From NCBI GenBank assembly GCA_019636375.1, contig JAHBXS010000003.1:248001-312000 (forward strand): 64,000 bases of DNA, in the 5' to 3' direction. The notes under the pieces were generated by a model. That model ran no database searches, was not told where the DNA came from, and worked only from the letters and a program-made list of their open reading frames with translations. The translations under genes were made by a program, and so were the position numbers. This stretch comes from Pirellulaceae bacterium. GTDB lineage: Bacteria; Planctomycetota; Planctomycetia; Pirellulales; Pirellulaceae. Below are positions 56,559 to 64,000 of the stretch, in pieces. Position 1 is the first letter of the stretch, and every line of letters starts with the position of its first letter.

Positions 56559-57662
56559 ATGCAAGAAACACGTCGCGAGTTTAATCGGCTGGTTACTGGA
56601 GGGGCTTTGGCCGTTGCAGCAGCCCCCGTTTTAGGTTGGTCGCACCCCAATCTTTTGGCTCAGACCCAGGATCAAGACACGAAAGGCCGAAAGAATTCAC
56701 CCAACGAAAAAAGCCCGGCTGAACTCATTACCCCTGAAGCTCGCCGAGTCATCGACAAAGGGTTGGCGTTTTTGGATAGTCGCCAAGTCAAGGCGGCAGG
56801 AAGAAACCGAGGCGCGTTTGGAACAAGCGGTTACTCGGCGGGAGTCGCAACATGCGGGCTTGCCGGTTTGGCCTTCATGTGTGGAGGACATACACCGGGT
56901 CAAGGACGTTATGGAAAGAACGTCGATTTGTGCGTCGAATTTTTGATGAATAATGTCGCCGATAGCGGCTACATCTCGCGCACAGACAACTTGGTTCACG
57001 AAAACATGTACGGGCATGGTTTCGCAATGCTGTTTCTGTCACAAGCCTACGGAATGACGCGGAAGGCAGAGCTGGGCGATAAACTTCGCAAGGCCGTTGA
57101 GTTGACCTGTAAGACCCAAAACGACCAAGGGGGCTGGCGTTACCAACCCGTCAAATCCGATGCGGATCTTTCGATCACCGTTTGTCAAATCATGGGTCTA
57201 CGGGGCTCTCGTGATTCTGGAATCGATGTTCCCGACAAAGTTCGCGAGAAGTGCATTGAGTACGTCAAGAAGAGTCAAAATAACGACGGCAGTTTTCGCT
57301 ACACGATGCAAGGTGGTCACACTACGTTCGCGATGACTGCTGCCGGTGTTACGTCTCTGTACAGCGCCGGCATCTATGAAGGAGAGCAAGTCGAAAAGGC
57401 TCTTAAGAATCTGAAAAATTCTGGCTTCAGCGGTATGGGTGGGCATTACTTTTATTCCCACTACTATGCGGTGCAAGCGATGTGGCACGCCGGAGGAGAA
57501 TACTGGAACGATTGGTATCCTCGCATTCGCGACGAGTTGATTCGCAATCAAGCGGGGGATGGAAGCTGGGCGAACAGCGAAGCTGGGCCGGAATTCGGAG
57601 CAGCGATGGCTTGCATCATTTTGCAAATCCCACTTAACCTCGTCCCGGTTTTTTCGCCTTAG
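56559..57662 (+). CDS. Toroid-3: Tat-exported prenyltransferase/squalene-cyclase-like repeat protein
   Basis: 367 residues. The N-terminus has a twin-arginine signal (RREFNRLVTGGALAVAAAP), so the protein should be exported in folded form. The rest (about 60-367) is an alpha/alpha toroid with repeats: GLAFLDSRQ, ATCGLAGLAFMCGGHTPGQG, FAMLFLSQAYGMTR, TQNDQGGWRYQP, SQNNDGSFRYTM, NQAGDGSWAN. It resembles toroid-1 and toroid-2 but is soluble, with no TonB-like helix or linker. Terpene-cyclase catalytic motifs are not evident. Close family members are abundant in planctomycetes with no known function. Confidence 0.82.
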   Translation: MQETRREFNRLVTGGALAVAAAPVLGWSHPNLLAQTQDQDTKGRKNSPNEKSPAELITPEARRVIDKGLAFLDSRQVKAAGRNRGAFGTSGYSAGVATCGLAGLAFMCGGHTPGQGRYGKNVDLCVEFLMNNVADSGYISRTDNLVHENMYGHGFAMLFLSQAYGMTRKAELGDKLRKAVELTCKTQNDQGGWRYQPVKSDADLSITVCQIMGLRGSRDSGIDVPDKVREKCIEYVKKSQNNDGSFRYTMQGGHTTFAMTAAGVTSLYSAGIYEGEQVEKALKNLKNSGFSGMGGHYFYSHYYAVQAMWHAGGEYWNDWYPRIRDELIRNQAGDGSWANSEAGPEFGAAMACIILQIPLNLVPVFSP

Positions 57663-57689
57663 TGATCGTTCGCAAACAAGTTGCCTATC

Positions 57690-57760
57690 CAACCGGAACG
57701 CGTTAGCGACCGGTTACCGGTAGAACCGAGTGCTAACGCACTCGGGCTAAATGCGAGGGC
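57690..57760. repeat. GCGTTAGCG / CTAACGC-type interspersed hairpin
   Basis: CCGAGTGC (57726-57733) and GCACTCGG (57738-57745) form an 8-bp stem with TAAC as loop. Directly upstream the words AACGCGTTAGCG and CCGGTTACCGG are also self-complementary. The cluster has the style of interspersed palindromic units; only one copy is seen in this window. It may act as the 3' boundary for toroid-3, but no T-tract follows. Confidence 0.55.
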
Positions 57761-57810
57761 AATCACATTCCGGATGATGGCAAGTCCGGAAGTTTATTTG
57801 TGAACGGATC

Positions 57811-58251
57811 CTAAAGTTTCCCTCGTGATTTTGATGACGGCTTTCGCGTTTTGGGCTTCGCCTTCTTCGTAGACTTTTTTGGCGCGGAGGAGATTTTGCT
57901 TTTTCTTGGAGCAGCTTTCAGGGTGCTCCCCCTTTTCTTCTTCGGTTTGGGAAGGGGAAGTTCGGCTGCCGTCACTCGGACAAGTTGCTGGATTCGCTGG
58001 GGCTGATCAAGTTCCGCATCCATCAAGAAATACGGTTTGGCCCCTGGATACGGTTCCCCCATCGTGACTTCAGGCAATAGTTTCCGCCCGGCGTCTGTGG
58101 GTTTGAGAAAAAACTGGTTGTCGCAGATCAACCCCACGACCTTTTCGTCGCAATAAACGGCGTATTCGCCAAACATTTTCTTGACCGTAATCTTACCGGC
58201 GCGGCGAATTTGCTCGCAAACGTGGTCCGCGAATGATTGGTCAGTTGGCAT
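57811..58251 (-). CDS. TfoX N-terminal domain protein with a lysine-rich tail
   Basis: 146 residues from the ATG at 58251; a longer frame starts at 58293. Residues 1-95 match the TfoX_N domain: VCEQIRRAGKITVKKMFGEYAVYCDEKVVGLICDN and FFLKPTDAGRKLL (landmarks only). The last 50 residues are almost all Lys, Pro, Arg and Ser, a basic tail that could bind nucleic acid. In Haemophilus a longer TfoX/Sxy regulates competence, but single-domain proteins like this are of unknown role. Confidence 0.83.
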   Translation of the reverse strand: MPTDQSFADHVCEQIRRAGKITVKKMFGEYAVYCDEKVVGLICDNQFFLKPTDAGRKLLPEVTMGEPYPGAKPYFLMDAELDQPQRIQQLVRVTAAELPLPKPKKKRGSTLKAAPRKSKISSAPKKSTKKAKPKTRKPSSKSRGKL

Positions 58252-58420
58252 TGAAACAACTCTTCGAATGCAAAAAAAGTACCTGATAAACAAATTGAAG
58301 CGAGAGCAAAACGCTTAGCGGTGAAACTGAGTATAATCTCTCGGTGGCTGGACGAGGCGACTGGAGTTGCTTGGCCGGCGAAATCGCAGTTTTTTGAAGT
58401 TCTTTTTTTAGGGTTACAAA

Positions 58421-60463
58421 ATGAGAAGGCTGGTAACAGCAGTTGAGGTGCTTTTTTTAATCATCGGCTGCACGGGGATAAGCTTGGCCCAGGATGCCCA
58501 AGGGCTGTCTTCCGAAGATGCCCAAGCACTCCGAGCCCGACGGCTTGGCACACGCTCGGATCGGACGATTTTTTCGCCATTAGAGTTGCCTCCTCCCAAC
58601 CGATTAAGGACGGCTGCCGGTTTGCCTGGACCTGATTATTGGCAGCAGCAAGTCGATTACAGCATGGATGTCAAACTGGACACGGAAAACGAAGTTGTTC
58701 ACGCAACGGCAATTGTCACCTACACGAACAACAGCCCTGAGACCCTTGAGTTCCTCTGGCTTTCGTTGGAGCAAAATTTGTTTCGCGAAGACAGTTTGGG
58801 GGCACTCACGACTCCACCAGGTTCTCGTTTTAACAATCGACAACGATTCCAGGGAGGATATGATATTCATCATGTCAAGGTCGGCGACTCGGAGGTTCCG
58901 CTGAAGGTCTATGATACTCTCGGACGACTCGACCTGCCGGAACCTCTGCCGGGGAACGGTTCTAAAATTGAGTTCGAAATTTCCTGGTCGTTCGCCATCC
59001 CTGAATACGGCGTTGATCGTTTGGGGATTCGCCGCGTTCGCGCTGGAACGATTTTCCAGTTAGCCCAATGGTTTCCGCACGTCTGTAAGTACGATGACGT
59101 GCACGGTTGGAACACGCTTCCGTATTTAGGACAAGGCGAATTCTATACGGACTTTGGGACTTACGATGTCAAGATCTCAGTGCCGCGCGGCCATGTGGTA
59201 TGTGCGACCGGTGAGCTGGTCAATTCTCAAGACGTGCTAACGAAAGAACAATTGACACAACTCGCCTTCGCAAAATCCAGTCCACGAACGGTAACAATAC
59301 GCTCGGAAGAGGATTTAGGAACACCTGCTGCGATTCTTGAAGGAGAAGGGCCGGCAACGTGGCATTTTCACGCCGATCAGGTTCGCAGTTTTGCTTGGAC
59401 GAGTTCTGACGCGACGATTTGGGACGCCGCATCAATCACATGGGAAGATGGCTCTACTGTCCTGGTGCAATCTGTTTATCCTCGCGAGGCGCGAGGCGCC
59501 TGGCGTGAGAGCACTCAGATGCTGCGACAATCGGTTTTGCACTACAGCGAAAAATGGTTCCGCTATCCTTATCCGACCGCAACGAACGTCAATGGAAACG
59601 TCGGAGGGATGGAATATCCGATGATCATCTTTTGTGGGGGCGACCGGGACCGCCGAGGATTGCATGGTGTGACTACGCATGAAATCGGGCACAATTGGTT
59701 TCCAATGGTGGTCAATTCGGATGAGCGACGCCATGCTTGGATGGACGAGGGTTTCAACACTTTCATCAATGACTACGATCGTATCGAAGACTTCGACACG
59801 ATCGTCAATGGTGCCGATCCTGCTCCGGAAATGCGCCCGATTTCGTTGAGAGGGTTTTCTCGAATGAATTCGAATCCCGACATGCAACCGATCGCCCTCC
59901 CCGCCGACCAGATTCGACCGGAGATGTTGGGGCAACTCGCCTATTTCAAACCGGGAATGGGAATGCGTTTCTTGCGAGAACGGTTGGCCGGTCCAGATCG
60001 ATTTGATCCCGCATTTAAACAGTACATTCGAGCCTGGGCCTTCAAATCGCCGCAACCTGCTGACTTTTTCCGCTGCATGGAAAACGGGATGGGGATGGAG
60101 CTGGCATGGTATTGGCGGGGATGGTTCTTAGAAAATCTTTCGCTCGACCAAGCCGTTGTTTCCATCGAGCAAGGCGGACGATCCGGTGACGCTTTGATCA
60201 AGTTGGCCAACTTGGGGGAGATGGTCATGCCGGTGTACTTGCGAGTGGTTTTCGACGACGACAGCCAGGTTGACATCGAATTGCCAGTGCAAGTGTGGAA
60301 CTACACGAATTTATGGACGACTTCTGTTCCAGTGGGTGAGCGAAAAATCCACAAGGTAACGATCGACGAAGACCGAATCCTTCCCGACGCGTCTCGTGGA
60401 AACAACATCTGGCAAATCGAGATCAGCGGCAATGGCGCAGTGGAGAGTGACACCAACGATTAG
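58421..60463 (+). CDS. M1-family zinc metallopeptidase
   Basis: 680 residues with a signal peptide (VEVLFLIIGCTGISLAQ). The zinc site is complete: H420-E421-x2-H424 in THEIGHNWFP and E443 in MDEGFNTF, exactly the HExxH-x18-E spacing of M1 peptidases. A GGMEYPM segment replaces the usual GAMEN exopeptidase motif. The N-terminal beta domain (about 65-260) and C-terminal beta domain (about 590-670) are recognisable. It should act on peptides in the periplasm. It converges with the DUF58 gene across a hairpin at 60495. Confidence 0.9.
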   Translation: MRRLVTAVEVLFLIIGCTGISLAQDAQGLSSEDAQALRARRLGTRSDRTIFSPLELPPPNRLRTAAGLPGPDYWQQQVDYSMDVKLDTENEVVHATAIVTYTNNSPETLEFLWLSLEQNLFREDSLGALTTPPGSRFNNRQRFQGGYDIHHVKVGDSEVPLKVYDTLGRLDLPEPLPGNGSKIEFEISWSFAIPEYGVDRLGIRRVRAGTIFQLAQWFPHVCKYDDVHGWNTLPYLGQGEFYTDFGTYDVKISVPRGHVVCATGELVNSQDVLTKEQLTQLAFAKSSPRTVTIRSEEDLGTPAAILEGEGPATWHFHADQVRSFAWTSSDATIWDAASITWEDGSTVLVQSVYPREARGAWRESTQMLRQSVLHYSEKWFRYPYPTATNVNGNVGGMEYPMIIFCGGDRDRRGLHGVTTHEIGHNWFPMVVNSDERRHAWMDEGFNTFINDYDRIEDFDTIVNGADPAPEMRPISLRGFSRMNSNPDMQPIALPADQIRPEMLGQLAYFKPGMGMRFLRERLAGPDRFDPAFKQYIRAWAFKSPQPADFFRCMENGMGMELAWYWRGWFLENLSLDQAVVSIEQGGRSGDALIKLANLGEMVMPVYLRVVFDDDSQVDIELPVQVWNYTNLWTTSVPVGERKIHKVTIDEDRILPDASRGNNIWQIEISGNGAVESDTND

Positions 60464-60494
60464 TAACCTTTAACGTTTTTGTGCTAGACGGCGA

Positions 60495-60519
60495 AGGCCC
60501 TTGCATGGTGCAAGGGCCT
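60495..60519. terminator. Hairpin between convergent genes, probable bidirectional terminator
   Basis: AGGCCCTTGCA (60495-60505) pairs perfectly with TGCAAGGGCCT (60509-60519) over 11 bp with a 3-base loop. It lies 32 bp after the M1 peptidase stop and 13 bp before the DUF58 stop. No long T-tract follows on the plus side, and the minus-strand TTTTT is some distance away, so termination strength is uncertain. Confidence 0.65.
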
Positions 60520-60531
60520 CCTCCTTAAAAG

Positions 60532-61971
60532 CTACAGCAAGTGTCGGGCTTTGATTTCGAGGTAGCGATTGACCAACGACGAGGTGAGTTGTTCGGGGTA
60601 ACAATCGATGCACAAAATCCCGGCATGAGTTAGTGAGGAAATCGCCTGCTGTCGCCATCGAATGATCTCGGCGGCAGCCGCAGCTTGAAACAAAGCCGGA
60701 CCGCCGATTTTGATCCCCGTGCGTTCCTCATGTTGGAGGAAATCGTCTACCATCCCAAACATATCGCGATCGCGAAGGACTGCGGCGAGCGCCAAGTGAC
60801 GTCCTGATGCGTTTTTTAAATACTGCTGAATTTGCGATGCATTGACTTCATCAATGACATTCGTGATTAAGACCACCAGGGAGCGTTTGCGACAATTCTT
60901 ATTAAGATACAAAAAGGCTTCGTCATAGCGACTCTCGACATAATCCGCATGGCGATCAAAGGTGGCGTGCAAAAGTCGATTGACTTGTCGCGTCCCCGAC
61001 TTGGGGGGTGTGAAATCATGAATTTTATCGCTAAAAGTCAACAAGCCAACGGCGTCTCCCTGCCGCAAAGCGACGTAGCTCATCAGTAACATCGCGTTCA
61101 AGGCGTGATCAAGCATCGTAAATTTTCCCGAATGGCCCGTCATCATCCGTCCACAATCGACCAAAAAAATTACATTTTGGTTCTGTGTGAGCTGGAAATC
61201 GCGTACGATCAACTTTCGTTTGCGGGCCGTCGCCCGCCAGTCAATATGGCGATGATTGTCATCTCGTGTGTAGTCGCGTAGTCGTTCGAACTCGTTGTCG
61301 CTGCCAATCTTGCGCGTCCGCCGCACGCCTAAGAGACTGAGACGATTGGTCCGAGCAAGCACGCCATACTCGGAGATTTGTTTGAGATCAGGATAGACAT
61401 TGATTTCGGCGGGGGCCGAGTATTGATAATACGCCTCCCAAAACCCAAACAAGCTGCGGACCTTGAGGTAAATCCATTGCATTCGAAAAAGCCCCCGCAA
61501 TGAGGACCGCAATTCGTACTCAAACTGGAGACGACTGCGGGGTTGACCCACGAAGTTGAATCGCGGGGGGGCGGCAGTAAAATCTTCTGGATAGTCGTCG
61601 ATCATCGCCAGACGATCTCGACGCCGAGAATTGTTGACGAGTTCCAGTGTTACGGGCGTCGATTTTCCCAAGGACATGACTCGATCCATCGTCCGCGAAA
61701 TGGAAAATTTATCGGCAGAAGTGATTTGAGTCAGATCGATCAGCAACACCACCACAAGTGCGGCATCCAGGAACAAAACCGCCGAGATGTATTCTCCGGA
61801 GATACTTGTGATCAGTGATGCTACGACGGGTACGGAAGCCGCAACGAGCAACCGCTTCGTTGGAAAAATCTTCCGCCAGCGCGCAAGAACAAAAAATGGC
61901 AGGACGGCCAAACCGACCATGACGATGGGGTAGGCCACCAAGAACTCGAAAAAATTATTGACGAGATACAC
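60532..61971 (-). CDS. DUF58 protein of the MoxR cluster
   Basis: 479 residues. Two N-terminal membrane helices (about 10-30 and 38-60) and a beta-rich domain are followed by the DUF58 signature DNEFERLRDYTRDDNHRHIDWRATARKRKLIVRDF (about residues 235-270), then a von Willebrand-like fold beginning VIFLVDCGRMM. The start is a GTG with AGGAAA 8 bases upstream. It lies 15 bp after MoxR. Such pairs act as chaperone systems for metal-cofactor insertion or envelope proteins. No specific client is seen. Confidence 0.92.
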   Translation of the reverse strand: MYLVNNFFEFLVAYPIVMVGLAVLPFFVLARWRKIFPTKRLLVAASVPVVASLITSISGEYISAVLFLDAALVVVLLIDLTQITSADKFSISRTMDRVMSLGKSTPVTLELVNNSRRRDRLAMIDDYPEDFTAAPPRFNFVGQPRSRLQFEYELRSSLRGLFRMQWIYLKVRSLFGFWEAYYQYSAPAEINVYPDLKQISEYGVLARTNRLSLLGVRRTRKIGSDNEFERLRDYTRDDNHRHIDWRATARKRKLIVRDFQLTQNQNVIFLVDCGRMMTGHSGKFTMLDHALNAMLLMSYVALRQGDAVGLLTFSDKIHDFTPPKSGTRQVNRLLHATFDRHADYVESRYDEAFLYLNKNCRKRSLVVLITNVIDEVNASQIQQYLKNASGRHLALAAVLRDRDMFGMVDDFLQHEERTGIKIGGPALFQAAAAAEIIRWRQQAISSLTHAGILCIDCYPEQLTSSLVNRYLEIKARHLL

Positions 61972-61986
61972 TCGCGTTTCCTGTTA

Positions 61987-63201
61987 TTAAATGCGAGGGA
62001 CTTCGATGGAACGCAAGATGTCGAGAAGAATCTGATCGGAAGTTTGCCCTTCAACTTCGGCTTCGGCCGTCAACATCACCCGATGCCTAAGTGCGGGCAA
62101 TGCAATTTGTACAACATCATCGGGCACGGCATAGTCACGACCGCGAAACGCGGCCAGGGTCCGGGCACCTTGCATCAGGCTGATCCCGGCTCGCGGCGAG
62201 GCTCCCATGTGCAGCAATGGAACCTCGCGAGTCTTGCGAACCAAACGGTTGATGTAGGAGACGAGTTTGGGGTCGATCATCACATTGCTGTTTTCTTGGA
62301 TGATGCGATTGATTTCATCGGCACTTGTGATCGTCTGGAGGTCTTCCAACAGCCGACGATCGAGGTCTCGTTGGGAGCTATGCAGTTGCAGGATTTGCGC
62401 TTCTTGCTCCTCGCTAGGGTAGTTCGCTACGATCTTGAACATGAAGCGGTCAAGTTGGGCTTCAGGCAAGTTGTAAGTTCCCTCCGATTCCACGGGGTTC
62501 TGGGTGGCCAAGACCATAAACGGGGCCTCGATTTCGTGGGTCACGCCGTCGACGGTCACGTGTTTTTCTTGCATGATTTCTAGAAGAGCCGCGTGAGTCT
62601 TCGCAGGAGCGCGATTGATTTCGTCCGCCAAGAGTAACTGCGTAAAGACCGGGCCAGGTCGAAACTCAAATTCTTGCGTTTTCATGCTGAACAGTGGAGC
62701 CCCAGTCACGTCAGATGGCATCAAGTCGGCAGTGAATTGAATCCTCCCGAATTTGATCCCGAGTACCTTGCCAAGGGTTCGCACAAAAAGGGTTTTGCCG
62801 AGTCCCGGAACGCTTTCGATCAGAACGTGACCGCCGGAAAACAGTGCCACCAGCGCTCCGAGAACAAGCTCGTCTTGTCCAACGAACACCTTGGAGACTT
62901 CTTCCGAAATCCGCTCGAACAATTTTCTGGTTGGCGTTTCACGACCCGAATCATGTTTGGCCTGCGCGACACTCGAAAGCCCGCTGGCCGCCAGACCCGC
63001 GGCTCGCGTTTGCATCGACGTGTCAACAGGAGCCATCAATGGATCGATTTCGACGATCGGGGGAGCCATGACCGGAATGACGAATTGATGGGAACATTTG
63101 GGGCATTTGACTTGTTTGCCCACCGCAGCAATCGGGACTTGGAGTTGGGCACTACAGGACGGGCACTGTATCACGCGAAGTTCAGCAGTTTGGTCATTCA
63201 T
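61987..63201 (-). CDS. MoxR-family AAA+ ATPase with N-terminal zinc ribbon
   Basis: 404 residues. A zinc ribbon at the start (CPSC-x16-CPKC; CPSC at about 13-16) is joined through a disordered linker to a MoxR ATPase (about 85-404): KVFVGQDELVLGALVALFSGGHVL, Walker A SVPGLGKT, Walker B LLLADEINRAPAKT, and a sensor segment VLATQNPVESEGTYNLPEAQLDRF. The zinc ribbon is unusual for MoxR but is also present on the kinase and toroid-2 in this window. It is the first gene of the MoxR-DUF58 pair and lies downstream of the DUF4350 gene, from which it is separated by repeat copy E. Confidence 0.93.
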   Translation of the reverse strand: MNDQTAELRVIQCPSCSAQLQVPIAAVGKQVKCPKCSHQFVIPVMAPPIVEIDPLMAPVDTSMQTRAAGLAASGLSSVAQAKHDSGRETPTRKLFERISEEVSKVFVGQDELVLGALVALFSGGHVLIESVPGLGKTLFVRTLGKVLGIKFGRIQFTADLMPSDVTGAPLFSMKTQEFEFRPGPVFTQLLLADEINRAPAKTHAALLEIMQEKHVTVDGVTHEIEAPFMVLATQNPVESEGTYNLPEAQLDRFMFKIVANYPSEEQEAQILQLHSSQRDLDRRLLEDLQTITSADEINRIIQENSNVMIDPKLVSYINRLVRKTREVPLLHMGASPRAGISLMQGARTLAAFRGRDYAVPDDVVQIALPALRHRVMLTAEAEVEGQTSDQILLDILRSIEVPRI

Positions 63202-63260
63202 TGGAGTTTCAATATGAAGTTTAAGTTTGGGGTAATTGGTCGTTTAAGTTTGTATCGCTA

Positions 63261-63355
63261 GCCCAAAAGGGGTCAGACCCTTTGGAGGCTAAGCGAAATT
63301 TAACGTTGTTTTACTGCCTAGCCGGAGAGGGTCTGACCCCTTTTGGGATAGGCTC
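63261..63355. repeat. MITE-like palindromic repeat, copy E
   Basis: A 95-bp copy with the same arms (CCCAAAAGGGGTCAGACCC; GGGTCTGACCCCTTTTGGG) and the same interior as copies A and C. It ends exactly where the stop codon of the DUF4350 gene begins. It lies within the DUF4350-MoxR-DUF58 gene series, so transcripts crossing it would form a long hairpin. Confidence 0.9.
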
Positions 63356-64000
63356 TTAGTCCGAACGGATTGTCTTTTGGTATTGGGCCAAGGCGTCGCG
63401 GGCTTCGGAAACCTGCGAGCTATTTCCAATGAGCCGACCGATTGATTCGGTGTGCTCGCTAAAACGAGTCGTTGCTGGAGTGACACTTCGCCGAGGTCTC
63501 CCGAAAATCGGAAAGAAAACAAAACAGGCCAAGATACCGAGCACAATGAAGTGGGGGACAATATAATTGAGCGGAGGTTCTTGAATCCAAGTCCACATGT
63601 TGGGCTTCGTGTCGCTATTGGTAATTCGTGGTTCGCTTTCGCCACTTTCCAAAAATACGATCTGAGAATACCCAAAATGCTCATCGGCCAAGAGTTGAGC
63701 GAATTCTTCATTTCCGAATTGGCTGAGAGGAAAATTCAATAACCCAGAGCCATTATTCACCACGATGACACGGGAATAATTTGGTCGCTTTAGTTGAAAC
63801 ACGTAGGGCTGCCCGTTGACCTCCAGCAATGTCGTGATCTGAATGTTCTCAACAGGATCTGGAGGCACTAGTCGCAGGCTTCCTAGTTGCAGAGTAAGGT
63901 ATTCTGGGAGCAAGTCTTCTGCCCAGGGACCATCAATGGACTCTATCTCATCTTCCATGCCATCTTCAAATTTAAACCAACGATCATTCACTTGCCAGCG
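63356..64000 (-). CDS. DUF4350-like membrane protein, C-terminal part (cut by window edge)
   Basis: At least 214 residues, open to the window end; a GTG at 63991 is in frame but the sequence upstream (RWQ) continues, so the true start is probably beyond the window. The visible part has a soluble domain with NGSGLLNFPLSQFGNEEFAQLLA, one membrane helix (VPHFIVLGILACFVFFPIF) and a short cytoplasmic end. Such proteins often accompany MoxR and DUF58 genes. Assignment to DUF4350 rests on context and layout and is not certain. Confidence 0.6.
   Translation of the reverse strand, partial: RWQVNDRWFKFEDGMEDEIESIDGPWAEDLLPEYLTLQLGSLRLVPPDPVENIQITTLLEVNGQPYVFQLKRPNYSRVIVVNNGSGLLNFPLSQFGNEEFAQLLADEHFGYSQIVFLESGESEPRITNSDTKPNMWTWIQEPPLNYIVPHFIVLGILACFVFFPIFGRPRRSVTPATTRFSEHTESIGRLIGNSSQVSEARDALAQYQKTIRSD

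Noticed and set aside
1..64000. tRNA, rRNA or known riboswitch genes
   Set aside because: I read the gaps between genes on both strands for cloverleaf-like and conserved RNA patterns and saw none; a covariance-model search would settle this.

Overview
The window looks like an ordinary stretch of a planctomycete chromosome, probably of the Pirellulales type, with base composition near 50% GC. The reasons are: LL-diaminopimelate aminotransferase (the DAP route of the Planctomycetes/Chlamydiae group); a GyrA whose active-site surroundings ([12 protein letters not shown]) are of the planctomycete type; several exported or membrane-anchored prenyltransferase/squalene-cyclase-like repeat proteins; DUF1571 and NPCBM proteins; a MoxR/DUF58/DUF4350 cluster; a Ser/Thr kinase with a zinc ribbon; and small interspersed palindromic repeats. 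I see no rRNA, tRNA, CRISPR array, prophage or replication origin.

Layout. 1-3.5 kb (minus): dapL (cut by the window edge), a CPBP protease, a family-5 uracil-DNA glycosylase and a YdeI-like protein. 3.7-6.7 kb (plus): a two-gene exopolysaccharide pair (Wzz/GumC-like chain-length protein and Wzy/WaaL-like polymerase). 6.7-10.5 kb (minus): a DrrAB-like ABC exporter, an EVE protein and flotillin FloA. 10.7-14.1 kb: a solitary DNA methyltransferase with a possible GIY-YIG-like C-terminus, lying just downstream of an intact IS4-family element. That element sits inside a MITE-like palindromic repeat with an 11-bp target duplication. 14.2-21.5 kb (minus): toroid-2, folP, exbD and the giant toroid-1. 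21.5-26.9 kb (plus): gyrA with a leader, a queuosine-precursor transporter and an exported NPCBM protein. 26.9-32.4 kb: prpC/prpB divergent from pckA and a glycosyltransferase-like membrane protein. 32.4-40 kb (minus): an orphan NtrC-type regulator, a Cys-rich outer-membrane protein, a ZnuA-like lipoprotein, sucCD and a TPR protein. 40-50 kb: a copper P-type ATPase, a Ser/Thr kinase, a DUF2177 protein, an adenylate cyclase, a TMEM175 channel, a large membrane glycosyltransferase and a DUF1571 protein. 50-58 kb: an amidohydrolase, mobB, a methyltransferase, transketolase, a Tat-exported toroid-3 and a TfoX protein. 58-64 kb: an M1 peptidase and the DUF58/MoxR/DUF4350 cluster.

The most interesting finding is in 14.2-21.5 kb. 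Two paralogous proteins with C-terminal alpha/alpha-toroid domains are anchored by a transmembrane helix carrying the S-x3-H pattern of TonB and TolA. One has an approximately 800-residue disordered Ser/Thr/Ala/Pro linker, and an ExbD with its channel aspartate is encoded directly upstream of it. This suggests a TonB/TolA-like energised envelope system whose output domain is a terpene-cyclase-like toroid. Other notable items are a five-piece family of about 100-bp palindromic elements (one split by the IS, one collapsed to its arms), a hairpin that masks the transposase ribosome-binding site, a GyrA with Ile and Pro at the two classical quinolone-resistance positions, a possible terminator in the gyrA leader, and a 63-bp heptanucleotide tandem array after gyrA.
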